Positions 50,345-58,862 of a stretch of 64,000 bases of DNA are shown piece after piece. The notes below the pieces were generated by a model that saw only the letters and a program-made list of their open reading frames with translations, searched no databases and had not been told where the DNA came from. The position numbers and the translations under genes were made by a program. The stretch comes from Marinimicrococcus sp033875255 (GTDB taxonomy: Bacteria; Pseudomonadota; Alphaproteobacteria; Geminicoccales; Geminicoccaceae): NCBI GenBank assembly GCA_033875255.1, contig JAWZSN010000014.1:77484-141483 (forward strand), in the 5' to 3' direction. Position 1 is the stretch's first letter. Every line of letters begins with the position of its first letter.

Positions 50345-51190
50345 TCAGCCGCCGACAATCTCGCCGCCATTGGGGTGCAGCACCTGGCCGGTCATGTAGG
50401 AGGAATCCTCGCAGGCGAGGAACAGGTGGCAGGGCGCTACCTCGGCGGGCTGGCCGGGCCGGCCCATGGGCACGTTCTTGCCGAACGTCGCCACATGCTC
50501 GGCATCGAAGCTCGCCGGGATCAGCGGCGTCCAGATGGGCCCCGGCGCCACCGCGTTGACGCGGATCCCGCGGTCCGCCACCGCCTGAGCCAGCGAGCGG
50601 GTGAAGGCCACGATCGCCCCCTTGGTGGAGGCGTAGTCGATGAGATGGAAGCTGCCGCGATAGGCGGTGACCGAGGTGGTGTTGACGATGGCCGCGCCCT
50701 TGCCCAGATGCGGCAGCGCCGCCTTGGCCATGAACACGTAGCCGAAGAGATTGGTGGCGAAGGTGCGGGCGAGCTGCTCGGCGGAGATGTCCTCGAGCGC
50801 CTCCTTAGGGTGCTGCTCGGCGGCGTTGTTGACCAGCACGTCGAGCCGGCCGAGCTGCTCCACGGCCAGCGCCACCGCCCGCCGGCAGAGCTCCTCCTCC
50901 GCCACGTCGCCCTCCACCAGCAGGCAGCGGCGGCCCTCGGCCTCGACCAGCCGGCGGGTCTCGCTTGCGTCCTCGCTCTCCTCGCGGAACACCACCGCGA
51001 CATCGGCGCCCTCGCGGGCGAACAGCACCGCCACCGCCCGGCCGATGCCGCTGTCGCCGCCGGTGATCAGCGCCACCTTGCCCTCCAGCCGCGCCGAGCC
51101 GGCATAGCGCGGCATGAAGTCGGGTGCGGGCTCCATGAGCCGCTCGCGGCCCGGCTGGCGGTCCTGGTGCTGGGCGGGAATCCCGTTCAT
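50345..51190 (-). CDS. Short-chain dehydrogenase/reductase (YghA/YdaD-like stress SDR)
   Basis: The protein has 281 residues from ATG 51190. An N-terminal extension (PRYAGSARLEGKVALITGGD) leads into the cofactor motif GGDSGIGRAVAVLFAREG, then LVNNAAEQHPKEALEDI, and the catalytic pair in HLIDYASTKGAIVAFTRSLA (Tyr-x-x-x-Lys) and RVNAVAPGPIWTPL. This subgroup is commonly found among stress-induced genes. It follows topoisomerase IB on the same strand by 67 bp. A weak stress-promoter-like sequence (CGAAC-N17-GTT) lies in that gap. Confidence 0.93.
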   Translation of the reverse strand: MNGIPAQHQDRQPGRERLMEPAPDFMPRYAGSARLEGKVALITGGDSGIGRAVAVLFAREGADVAVVFREESEDASETRRLVEAEGRRCLLVEGDVAEEELCRRAVALAVEQLGRLDVLVNNAAEQHPKEALEDISAEQLARTFATNLFGYVFMAKAALPHLGKGAAIVNTTSVTAYRGSFHLIDYASTKGAIVAFTRSLAQAVADRGIRVNAVAPGPIWTPLIPASFDAEHVATFGKNVPMGRPGQPAEVAPCHLFLACEDSSYMTGQVLHPNGGEIVGG

Positions 51191-51257
51191 CGGCGTGCTC
51201 CTGCTGGGACGGACGTAGCCGCTCCTGCAACGGCCCGCCCGGCCCGAGGTTCGCGCC

Positions 51258-52358
51258 TCACGCGGCGGCCTCGCCGTCTGCAGCGGCAAGGCGGTGTTGC
51301 AAAAGCACCAGCACCGCCGCCTCCTCGGGGGCGAGCCCCTCGAGATCCTCGCGCAGCTCCTGCTCGATGCGCTCCTTGAGCGCTTCGAGGAGGCTGCCAT
51401 CCATGTAGGCGTCGAGAATCTCGGGGTGCACGTAGCTCTTGCGGCAGATCGCCGGCGTATTGCCGAGCCGCCCGGCCACCCGCTCGATCGCCTGGGTGAT
51501 GTTGCGCTTGGCGGCGGCCTCGCTGTCGACCGCCTCGAACTCGCTGAGCGCCCAGGCCGCCAGCACGGTGGCCGACCATGTCCTGAAGTCCTTGGCGCTG
51601 AACGCCTCGCCGGCGAGCTCGCGGAGATAGTCGTTGACCTCGCCGGAATCCACCGGCTGGCGCCTTCCCTCCTCGTCCAGATACTGGAACAGCTCCTGGC
51701 CGGGGATCTCCTGGCAGGTCCGCGCGAGACGCGCCAGGCGGCGGTCGCGCAGGCTCACCTCGTGGCGCTTGCCGCCCTTGCCGCGAAAAAGGAAGCGCAG
51801 CCGGCCGCCCTCCACCGCGAGATGGCGGTCGCGCAGGGTGGTGAGGCCGAAGGTGCGGTTGGTGCGGGCATATTCCTGGTTGCCGACGCGGATCAGGGTG
51901 GTCTCGAGAAGACGCACCACCAGCGCCAGCACCTTGCGGCGCCCCAGCCCGCGTGCCGCAAGATCGGCCTCCACACCCGTGCGGATGCGCGGCAAGGCGC
52001 GGCCGAAGGCGAGCATCCGGCCGAACTTGACCTCCTCGCGCACCGCCCGCCAGCGCGGATGGTAGCGGTACTGCTTGCGGCCGCGGGCATCGCGGCCGGT
52101 GGCCAGGAGATGGCCCTTCGGGTCGGGCGAGATCCACACCTCCCGCCAGGCCGGCGGCACGGCGAGGCTGCGGATCCAGCGCAGGGTGGCAGCGTCGCCG
52201 ATCTTCCTCCCGTCGGGGCCGCGGTAGGAAAAGCCGCGCCCGGCGCGGCGGCGGGTGATTCCCGGATCGTCGTCGCGCACATGATGCAGCCCCGCCTCGG
52301 CCAAGGCCGCCGGCGATGGCGGCCGGCCCGGCTCGTCGACCGGCGGCGCGCCGCTCAT
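51258..52358 (-). CDS. DNA topoisomerase IB
   Basis: The protein has 366 residues from ATG 52358. The bacterial/poxviral type IB fold shows AVPPAWREVWISPDPKGHLL, GRKQYRYHPRWRAVREEVKF, RVGNQEYARTNRTFGLTTLR (catalytic Arg region), FRGKGGKRHEVSLRDRRLAR (catalytic Lys), DFRTWSATVLAAWAL and the nucleophile Tyr309 in CRKSYVHPEI. It relaxes positive and negative supercoils by a 3'-phosphotyrosyl intermediate. It is likely co-transcribed with the small lipoprotein upstream from a stress-type promoter. Confidence 0.94.
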   Translation of the reverse strand: MSGAPPVDEPGRPPSPAALAEAGLHHVRDDDPGITRRRAGRGFSYRGPDGRKIGDAATLRWIRSLAVPPAWREVWISPDPKGHLLATGRDARGRKQYRYHPRWRAVREEVKFGRMLAFGRALPRIRTGVEADLAARGLGRRKVLALVVRLLETTLIRVGNQEYARTNRTFGLTTLRDRHLAVEGGRLRFLFRGKGGKRHEVSLRDRRLARLARTCQEIPGQELFQYLDEEGRRQPVDSGEVNDYLRELAGEAFSAKDFRTWSATVLAAWALSEFEAVDSEAAAKRNITQAIERVAGRLGNTPAICRKSYVHPEILDAYMDGSLLEALKERIEQELREDLEGLAPEEAAVLVLLQHRLAAADGEAAA

Positions 52359-52387
52359 CTCACACCCCGCTCGTCGAGGATCGGGGC

Positions 52388-52537
52388 TCAGTCGACCGCA
52401 TCCTCGACATCGTCGATCGCCTCGTCGGCGCTCTCGCCGGCCTCCTCGAAGAAACCCCCGTCGCATCCGGCCAGCGGTGCGGCAGCGAGCAGCCCCAGCA
52501 GCAGGAGGGCCAGGGTCTTCATGCGGAGCTCGATCAT
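52388..52537 (-). CDS. Small acidic lipoprotein
   Basis: The protein has 49 residues from ATG 52537, or 44 from an in-frame ATG at 52522. The N-terminus MKTLALLLLGLLAAAPLAGC is a lipoprotein signal with lipobox LAGC. The short mature part is strongly acidic (DGGFFEEAGESADEAIDDVE). Small lipoproteins of this kind resemble entericidin-like stress proteins, but I cannot assign one. It lies 29 bp upstream of topoisomerase IB and directly downstream of a stress-type promoter. Confidence 0.75.
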   Translation of the reverse strand: MIELRMKTLALLLLGLLAAAPLAGCDGGFFEEAGESADEAIDDVEDAVD

Positions 52538-52582
52538 CGCTCATCTCCGGTTGATCTCCGGCCGCTGCCGGGGTGCCGCAGC

Positions 52583-52608
52583 AACCGGAAGGCGGGTCCT
52601 CCGGTTCC
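52583..52608 (-). promoter_or_regulatory. EcfG-like promoter of the lipoprotein-topoisomerase-SDR operon
   Basis: On the minus strand GGAAC (52608-52604), 17 bp, then GGTT (52586-52583). It is back-to-back with the csbD promoter 50 bp away, so one stress sigma factor could drive both directions. Confidence 0.55.
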
Positions 52609-52657
52609 CGCAAGGCTTCCCTCGGGGACCCGCCCGGGGAGCCGGGAGCCGGGTCCC

Positions 52658-52682
52658 GGAACCTGGAGGGCGTGGCCGGGTT
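52658..52682 (+). promoter_or_regulatory. EcfG-like general-stress promoter of csbD
   Basis: GGAAC (52658-52662), 17 bp, GTT (52680-52682), about 43 bp before the start codon. CsbD-family genes are regular members of general stress regulons, which supports the call. Confidence 0.65.
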
Positions 52683-52725
52683 GTTCGCGGGTGCCGGCTT
52701 CTCCGGCGAACAGGAGATCAAGGCC

Positions 52726-52932
52726 ATGAACTGGGACCGTATCGAGGGCAACTGGAAGCAGATGCGCGGCAAGGCGCGCGAGAAGTGGGGCAAGCTCACC
52801 GACGACGATCTCGACCAGGCCGCCGGCCGCCGCGACCAGCTCGCCGGCCGCATCCAGGAGCGCTACGGCGTGGCCAAGGACGAGGCCGAGCGCCAGCTCG
52901 ACGAGTGGCAGCGCGACGCCGACAGGCACTGA
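52726..52932 (+). CDS. CsbD-family stress response protein
   Basis: The protein has 68 residues from ATG 52726, with AGGAG at 52712-52716. The family pattern is intact: MNWDRIEGNWKQMRGKAREK, WGKLTDDDLDQAAGRRDQLA, and GRIQERYGVAKDEAERQLDE. CsbD proteins are small, charged, helical, abundant under stress in many bacteria and of unknown biochemical function. A strong terminator follows. Confidence 0.93.
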   Translation: MNWDRIEGNWKQMRGKAREKWGKLTDDDLDQAAGRRDQLAGRIQERYGVAKDEAERQLDEWQRDADRH

Positions 52933-52967
52933 GTGTTCCAGCGGGTCCCCCTCCCGCCTCACCGCCC

Positions 52968-52999
52968 GGCCCGCCGGCCCTGCCGGCGGGCCTTTCCTC
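52968..52999 (+). terminator. Rho-independent terminator of csbD
   Basis: GGCCCGCCGG (52968-52977) and CCGGCGGGCC (52983-52992) form a perfect 10-bp stem with a 5-nt loop, followed by TTTCCTCGTCTT. Confidence 0.85.
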
Positions 53000-53048
53000 G
53001 TCTTGCCGGCTCACGTCCTGCCGGCCCGAAGCGGCCTCGTGCGCCGGC

Positions 53049-54335
53049 TCACTGCACGACCGCCGGCGCCATCTGCGGCCGGAAGCCGGGCGGCACGGTG
53101 GGATGGGCGGAATCGGCGCCGAAGCGCAGCGTGCCGCCGCCGGTGATGTTGATCCGCCGGCCGACGATCACGGTGAAGGGCGAGGGCGAGAGCCCCTCGC
53201 TGCCGCCCGAGAGGGTAAGGTCCTGGCCGGGGAAATAGAGCGCGCCGGCAAAGCGCATCTGCCCGCCGCCGGCGAGCTTGTTGCTGGTGCCGGCCGGCAC
53301 GTCGGGGCCGGTCGCGAACACGAAGCCGGCCATCGGCCCGCTGGTCGGCGCCGAGAGATCGATCCGCCCGCCGCCGGTGAGCTGGACGCTGGCCTTGGGC
53401 CCGGTCAGGTAGAAGCCGACACCGTGCCCTTCGAGGGTGCTGCCGCCGCTGCTCTCCAGCGCTCCGTCCTTCATCACGTAGATGCCGGGCAGGAACGTGG
53501 CCTCGGTGCCGCCGGCAAGCGACAGCCCGCCGCAATAGACCCCGGGGCCGAGCGTCACCGCGCCGCCGGAGAGCTTCTTGTCGATCCAGTCGCAGCCGCC
53601 CGTCGGCGGCGGCGTGAAGCCGACGAAGGGATCGGGCCGGCCGCGGCAGCCGGTCTCCGGCAGCGGGCTCACGCTGCTGCCGCCGGCGAGACTGTAATTG
53701 CCCTCCACGCAGGTCTCGAGGGCGCTCGCCGCCGAGCCGCCGGTAGCGTTCAGGGCATCGCCGGCCGTCGAGTTCACCTGGATGGTGCAGGCCGGGATCG
53801 CCAGGCCCGAGCCGCCGTTCATGTCGAGCGCCTTGGGGCCCGAGGAATCCAGCGCGTAGATGCAGGCGGGACTGGCCCGCCGGGCGATCGAGGAGGCCGT
53901 GAGCCCCACCTCGCCCACCCCGAAAAGGGCGGCGAGAAAGGTCGGCACGGCATTGTCGCGGGCCGGCCCGCGCCGCAGCTCGACCCGCACCGCATTGGCT
54001 CCCGCACCGCCCGCGGTGAAGCGGCGCGCGTGCCTGTCCCACACGCCCGGCGTGACGTCGCCCGGCTGCAGCGATACCCTGTCCTTTTCCGGAAGGCGGC
54101 CCGCGAAGGCGGCGGCGGCGGCACGCGCCGCCGCCGTATCCGGGAGCTGCCGGGCGCCGGCAAGGGCCACCGCGTCGGCCGCCTGCTGCAGCCGGTCGCG
54201 CTGCAGATAGAGCCAGCCGGCATCGACGCCGAGCGCCCCTGCCCCGGCGATCGCGCCTACTCCCATGGCGACCAGCGGCAGCATCGAGCCCCGCCGGGCC
54301 CGGGCGAGCGCTCCTGCAGGGCCTTTTCGAGCCAT
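53049..54335 (-). CDS. TadG-like secreted protein (paralogue 2)
   Basis: The protein has 428 residues. The N-terminus has a TadE/TadG-type membrane segment (RRGSMLPLVAMGVGAIAGAG) followed by DAGWLYLQRDRLQQAADAVA, the usual Tad pseudopilin-like start. The rest is a Gly/Ser-rich repetitive domain (LGPGVYCGGLSLAGG, FLPGIYVMKDG, LTGGGRIDLSAPTSGPMAGF) that looks like a beta-helix or surface domain. It is a tandem duplicate of the gene at 54347-55660, 11 bp away. No other tad secretion gene is in the window. Confidence 0.82.
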   Translation of the reverse strand: MARKGPAGALARARRGSMLPLVAMGVGAIAGAGALGVDAGWLYLQRDRLQQAADAVALAGARQLPDTAAARAAAAAFAGRLPEKDRVSLQPGDVTPGVWDRHARRFTAGGAGANAVRVELRRGPARDNAVPTFLAALFGVGEVGLTASSIARRASPACIYALDSSGPKALDMNGGSGLAIPACTIQVNSTAGDALNATGGSAASALETCVEGNYSLAGGSSVSPLPETGCRGRPDPFVGFTPPPTGGCDWIDKKLSGGAVTLGPGVYCGGLSLAGGTEATFLPGIYVMKDGALESSGGSTLEGHGVGFYLTGPKASVQLTGGGRIDLSAPTSGPMAGFVFATGPDVPAGTSNKLAGGGQMRFAGALYFPGQDLTLSGGSEGLSPSPFTVIVGRRINITGGGTLRFGADSAHPTVPPGFRPQMAPAVVQ

Positions 54336-54346
54336 TGCCTATCTCC

Positions 54347-55660
54347 TCACTGCACCACCACCGGCGCCGTCTGCGGGCGGAACGGCGGCGGCACCGCGGG
54401 ATGGTCGGGGTCGGCGGCGAAGCGCAGCGTGCCGCCGCCGGTGATCTTGACCCCCCAGGCGACGATCAGGGTGAAGGGCGAGGGGGAAAGGCTGTCGCTG
54501 CCGCCCGAGAGGGTGAGCTCCTGACGGGGGAAGTAGAGCGCGCCCTCAAAGCGCATCTGGCCGCCGCCGGCGATCTTGTTGCTCGTGCCGGCCGGCACGT
54601 CCGGCCCGGCGGCGAACACGAAGCCCGCCATGGGCCCGCCGGTCGGCGCCGAGAGATCGATCCGCCCGCCGCCGGTGAGCGCGAGCCCGGCCCCGCCGCC
54701 GGTCAGGTAGAAGCCGACGCCGGCACCGCTCAGCCTGCTGTTGCCGGCGACCTTCAAGGGGCCGTCCTTGATCACGTAGACGCCCGGTAGGAAGACCGCG
54801 GCGGCACCGCCGGTGAAGCTTATCCCGCCGCAATAGACGCCGGGTGACAGGACCGCCGCTCCCGTGACCTTCCTGTTGGTCCAGTCGCAGGAGCCGACCT
54901 CGGGGGGCACGAAGCCGGCCAGCGGATCGGACAGCGCCCGGCAACCGGTCAGCGGCGGCGGGCTCGCGCTGCCGCCGCCGTTGAGATTGTAGTCGCCGAC
55001 GACGCAGGTCTCGAGCGCCGTCACGCTGGCACCGCCGCTCACGACCAGCGCGTCGGCGGCGTCCGAGTTCACCTGCACCTCGCACCCGGGCACGGCGAGG
55101 CTGGCATTGCCGGAAAGCTCGAGCGCCTTGCTGCCGCCCGGGTCGAGCACGTAGACGCAGCCCGGCGTCGCCCGCCGGGCAACCGCCGAGGCCACGAACT
55201 CCATCTCCCCGAGCCCGAGCAGCGGGGCGAGGAAGGTCTGCACCGCATTGTCGCGCGCCCGCGTGCGGTGCACCTCGACCCGCATGGCGTTGGCCGCGGC
55301 GCCGCCGCCCTCGACGAAGCGGCGCTGTTGCCTGTCCCAGGTGCCGGTCGCCAGATCGCCCGGATGGAGCAGCGTCCCGTCCTCGCCCAGCACCCGGACC
55401 GCGAAGTCGAGGGCGGCGGCGCGCGCCGCCAGCTCGTCGGGGAGCTGCCGGGCCCCGGCCAGCGCCACCGCGTCGGCCGCCTGCTGCAGCCGGTCACGCT
55501 GCAGATAGAGCCAGCCGGCATCCACGGTGAGCGCGCCCGTCGTCGCCAGCACGCCGATCCCCATGGCGACCAGCGGCAGCATCGAGCCCCGCCGGGAGGC
55601 GGCGAGCCGGGAAGCGGCCGACCGGCGAGGTGCCGTGCCCATAGCAGTTCTCCCTCTCAT
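54347..55660 (-). CDS. TadG-like secreted protein (paralogue 1)
   Basis: The protein has 437 residues and the same plan as its downstream neighbour: RRGSMLPLVAMGIGVLATTG, DAGWLYLQRDRLQQAADAVA, then VLSPGVYCGGISFTGG, FLPGVYVIKDG and LTGGGRIDLSAPTGGPMAGF. Several long stretches (for example GFVFAAGPDVPAGTSNK against GFVFATGPDVPAGTSNK) are nearly identical, showing recent duplication or gene conversion. Its start overlaps the TadE stop by 4 bp. Confidence 0.84.
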   Translation of the reverse strand: MRGRTAMGTAPRRSAASRLAASRRGSMLPLVAMGIGVLATTGALTVDAGWLYLQRDRLQQAADAVALAGARQLPDELAARAAALDFAVRVLGEDGTLLHPGDLATGTWDRQQRRFVEGGGAAANAMRVEVHRTRARDNAVQTFLAPLLGLGEMEFVASAVARRATPGCVYVLDPGGSKALELSGNASLAVPGCEVQVNSDAADALVVSGGASVTALETCVVGDYNLNGGGSASPPPLTGCRALSDPLAGFVPPEVGSCDWTNRKVTGAAVLSPGVYCGGISFTGGAAAVFLPGVYVIKDGPLKVAGNSRLSGAGVGFYLTGGGAGLALTGGGRIDLSAPTGGPMAGFVFAAGPDVPAGTSNKIAGGGQMRFEGALYFPRQELTLSGGSDSLSPSPFTLIVAWGVKITGGGTLRFAADPDHPAVPPPFRPQTAPVVVQ

Positions 55661-56103
55661 CGCGGGGCCGCCGCCCGGACGGTGATCGCCCCGGTCCCCA
55701 GCAGGTTCATCGGGTCGAACAGCCGTAGGGCCGCGAACGGCAGGCTGATCTCGACGGTGATCTCGGGCACGCCCAAAGGCGCATCGCTGATCTCGACGCT
55801 CGGCGGCGCGCCCCAGCTGACCAGCCGCTCGCGCACCTCGCTGGCCGCCGTAGCCGCCGGCATGCTGCCGGTCGCCACCTGGCGGGCGACGTTCCAGGCG
55901 ACGTGGCTCATGTCGTTATAGGCGAAGAGGATCAGGCCGAACTGCAGGATCTGGCCCAGCACCAGGATCAGTACGGGTGCCGTCAGCGCGAACTCCAGCG
56001 CCGCCGCCCCGCGCCTGTCGCGCTGCAGCCCCCTAGGGGGCGAGGCCCGGCTGGGACGATAGAACGGCAGCATGCTCGGATTCCCGGTTGGCATGCCGTC
56101 CAT
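55657..56103 (-). CDS. TadE-like pseudopilin/pilus assembly protein
   Basis: The protein has 148 residues from ATG 56103; ATGs at 56094 or 56073 are alternatives. The TadE prepilin-like segment is DRRGAAALEFALTAPVLILV, in which the Gly-Ala before the Glu+5-type residue marks processing by a prepilin peptidase. LLGTGAITVRAAAPR ends the protein. It heads the operon with two TadG-like proteins. Confidence 0.88.
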   Translation of the reverse strand: MDGMPTGNPSMLPFYRPSRASPPRGLQRDRRGAAALEFALTAPVLILVLGQILQFGLILFAYNDMSHVAWNVARQVATGSMPAATAASEVRERLVSWGAPPSVEISDAPLGVPEITVEISLPFAALRLFDPMNLLGTGAITVRAAAPR

Positions 56104-56162
56104 CTCGGGCCGGCGCGCTTAACGGGAGGTAAAGCCGTCCTCGCCATGCGGCTGCAGGCGCA

Positions 56163-57464
56163 TCATGGAGCGCCGCGGGCGCTCCCGCGGCTGCGCCAGG
56201 CGTCGCGGGCGGCATGGCCCCAGTAGACGGCCTGCGCGGCGATGCGGCCGAGGGGCCCGAAGACCGGTTGCGGCGCGAAAGGGGCGAAAGGCTGCAGGGA
56301 TTCTGCCTCGCCCTGGATCGCCCGGGCGATCAGCTCGCCGCCCGTGCTGGTGCCGTTGAGCCCGTGCCCGCCATGGCAGCTATTGACCCAAAGGCCCGGC
56401 TGGAGGCGGCGCACCAGCGGCATCTTGTGGCGGGCAAAGCCCATCCGCCCGGGCCAGGCGGCCGCCACCTCCACCCCCTCGAGCTGCGGATAGACCTGGG
56501 CCAGGTCGCGCTTGAGCAGGCCTGCGAGATCCGGCTGCCGCTCGCGCAGGCTGATCCGCCCGCCCCACAGCAGCCTTCCGCCCGGCAGCGGCCGGTAGTA
56601 GCCGGTGGCAAAGCGGTCGTCGTAGACGGCGAAGGGGGCCCGGATCGCCTCGGCCAGCCGCTCGCCCAGGGGCTCGGTCACCATCACGTAGGTCGCCACC
56701 GGCAGGATCGCCCGGCGCAGCGCCGGCAGCAGCGCATCGCCATAGGCGCTGGTGCACAAGACCACCTCCTCGGCCACCACGCCGCCATTCGGGGTGGCGA
56801 GCCGCCATTTGCCGTCGGCGCGGCGCTCGAGCCGGCGGACCGGACTGTTGGCGAAGATCCTCGTCCCCAGGCCGGCGGCGGCCCGCACATAGCCGCGGGA
56901 GAGGGCAAGCGGGTCGAGGTGGAAACCCTCGGGATCGAGGATCCCGTCGAAATAGCGGGGGCTGCGGTAGAGCTTGCCGAACGCCTCGCGTGGCAGGAAG
57001 GAGAGCCGCATCGCGAAGTCCCGGTTCAAGCGCTCGACCTCCTCGCGCAGGACGGCAGGCGCGTCGAACCAGGAGGCCACCGCCACGCCCTCCACCAGGT
57101 CGCAGGCAATGGCGTGCCGCGCGACCCGCTCGCGGATCAGCGCCATGCCCAGCCGGCTGGCGTCGTGCAAGGCGCGCGCCCGCTCGAGGCCGAGCTTGCA
57201 GGCGAGATCGAGGCTGCCGCGGGTGAAGCCGGCCGAGACCATGCCGCCATTGCGGCCCGAGGCGCCGCAGCCGGGCTCGCCCGCCTCGAGCAGCGTGCAG
57301 GCGATGCCACGCTCGGCCAGGGAAAGGGCGCTGGCAAGCCCGGCCAACCCGCCGCCGACCACGGCGACGCGGGTCTCGAGATCTGCCGTCAGGGCCGGCA
57401 GGGCGGGTGCCGGCTCACGACAGGCGAGATGGTACCAAGTAGGGGTATCAGCGGTTAAAGGCAT
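56163..57464 (-). CDS. FAD-dependent amine/amino-acid oxidoreductase (DAO family)
   Basis: The protein has 433 residues. The dinucleotide-binding motif is VAVVGGGLAGLASALSLAER, then EAGEPGCGASGRNGGMVSAG, a GxGxSGRNGG pattern of the DAO/PuuB subfamily, and SCHGGHGLNGTSTGGELIAR near the C-terminus binds FAD. It probably oxidises an amine or amino acid such as gamma-glutamylputrescine or glycine-like substrates. No pathway genes are adjacent. It is divergent from glgC. Confidence 0.88.
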   Translation of the reverse strand: MPLTADTPTWYHLACREPAPALPALTADLETRVAVVGGGLAGLASALSLAERGIACTLLEAGEPGCGASGRNGGMVSAGFTRGSLDLACKLGLERARALHDASRLGMALIRERVARHAIACDLVEGVAVASWFDAPAVLREEVERLNRDFAMRLSFLPREAFGKLYRSPRYFDGILDPEGFHLDPLALSRGYVRAAAGLGTRIFANSPVRRLERRADGKWRLATPNGGVVAEEVVLCTSAYGDALLPALRRAILPVATYVMVTEPLGERLAEAIRAPFAVYDDRFATGYYRPLPGGRLLWGGRISLRERQPDLAGLLKRDLAQVYPQLEGVEVAAAWPGRMGFARHKMPLVRRLQPGLWVNSCHGGHGLNGTSTGGELIARAIQGEAESLQPFAPFAPQPVFGPLGRIAAQAVYWGHAARDAWRSRGSARGAP

Positions 57465-57589
57465 GGGGCGCTAGAGCACGCTTTTGTGGTCGCCGGCAAC
57501 CGGAACCGCTGGAGAACGCGGCATGCCGATGCTTGCGCCGGCGTGCGCCGCGACCCACAGTGGAAGCGTCAGAAGAAGCAGGAGGAACC

Positions 57590-58858
57590 ATGCCGAGCCG
57601 GGCGACCTCGACGAGCCTCGCACGCAATGCCTTCGCCTTCGTGCTCGCCGGGGGCCGCGGCTCGCGGCTCAAGGAGCTTACCGACCGCCGTGCCAAGCCT
57701 GCGGTGTTCTTCGGCGGCAAGACGCGGATCATCGACTTTGCGCTCTCCAACGCGCTCAATTCCGGCATCCGCCGGATCGGCGTGGCGACCCAGTACAAGG
57801 CGCACAGCCTGATCCGTCATTTGCAGCGCGGCTGGAATTTTCTCAGGGTCGAGCGCAACGAGAGCTTCGACATCCTGCCGGCCAGCCAGCGGGTCTCCGA
57901 GACCCAGTGGTACGAGGGCACGGCGGATGCCATCTACCAGAACATCGACATTCTCGAATCCTACGGCATCGACCATGTGGTCGTGCTGGCCGGCGACCAT
58001 GTCTACAAGATGGACTACGAGCTCATGCTGGCCGAGCACGTGGCGACCGGCGCCGAGGTCACGGTGGGCTGCATCGAGGTCCCGCGGCCTACCGCCACCG
58101 CCTTCGGCGTCATGCATGTCGACGAGAACGACAAGATCGTCGAGTTCTTGGAAAAGCCCGCCGACCCGCCGCCGATCCCCGGCAAGCCCGATCTGGCGCT
58201 GGCCAGCATGGGCATCTACGTGTTCGATGCCCGCTTCCTCTTCGACCAGCTCCGCCGCGACGCTGCCGATCCGGATTCGGCGCACGATTTCGGCCGCGAC
58301 GTGATCCCCTTCATCGTCCGCCACGGCAAGGCCATGGCGCACCGCTACCAGCGCTCCTGCGTCAGGAACGAGGGCGAGCAGGAGGCCTATTGGCGCGACG
58401 TCGGCACGGTGGATGCCTACTGGGAGGCCAATATCGACCTCACCAGCGTGACGCCGGCGCTCGACATCTACGACCGCGACTGGCCGATCTGGACCTATGC
58501 CGAGATCGTCCCGCCGGCCAAGTTCGTGCACGATTCGGGCGACCGCCGCGGCTTCGCCACCAGCTCGGTGGTGGCCGGCGGCTGCATCATCTCCGGTGCC
58601 GCCGTCGAGCGCTCGCTGCTGTTCACCAATGTCCACGCCCATTCCTGGGTGCGGCTCGAGGAGGCGGTGGTGCTGCCCGACGTCGATATCGGCCGGAGCG
58701 CCCGGCTCAAGAAGGTGGTCATCGACCGCGGCGTGCGCATTCCCGACGGGCTGGTGGTGGGCGAGGATCCCGAGGCCGACGCACGCCGCTTCCGCCGTAC
58801 CGAAAACGGCGTCGTGCTGATCACCCAGGCGATGCTCGACCAGCTGGAAGCCGGCTGA
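57590..58858 (+). CDS. glgC: Glucose-1-phosphate adenylyltransferase
   Basis: The protein has 422 residues from ATG 57590, with AGGAGG at 57580-57585. The nucleotidyltransferase start is AFVLAGGRGSRLKELTDRRA, followed by GGKTRIIDFALSNALNSG, WYEGTADAIYQNID, VVLAGDHVYKMDYE and the sugar-binding FLEKPADPP. The left-handed beta-helix domain forms the C-terminal third (SSVVAGGCIISGAAVERSLL). It makes ADP-glucose for glycogen and is usually allosterically controlled. It is first in the glgC-B3/4-glgA cluster. Confidence 0.97.
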   Translation: MPSRATSTSLARNAFAFVLAGGRGSRLKELTDRRAKPAVFFGGKTRIIDFALSNALNSGIRRIGVATQYKAHSLIRHLQRGWNFLRVERNESFDILPASQRVSETQWYEGTADAIYQNIDILESYGIDHVVVLAGDHVYKMDYELMLAEHVATGAEVTVGCIEVPRPTATAFGVMHVDENDKIVEFLEKPADPPPIPGKPDLALASMGIYVFDARFLFDQLRRDAADPDSAHDFGRDVIPFIVRHGKAMAHRYQRSCVRNEGEQEAYWRDVGTVDAYWEANIDLTSVTPALDIYDRDWPIWTYAEIVPPAKFVHDSGDRRGFATSSVVAGGCIISGAAVERSLLFTNVHAHSWVRLEEAVVLPDVDIGRSARLKKVVIDRGVRIPDGLVVGEDPEADARRFRRTENGVVLITQAMLDQLEAG

Positions 58859-58862
58859 CGGC

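Noticed and set aside
57500..57530. GGAAC upstream of glgC as another general-stress promoter
   Set aside because: No GTT is found 17-19 bp downstream, so the -10 half is missing.
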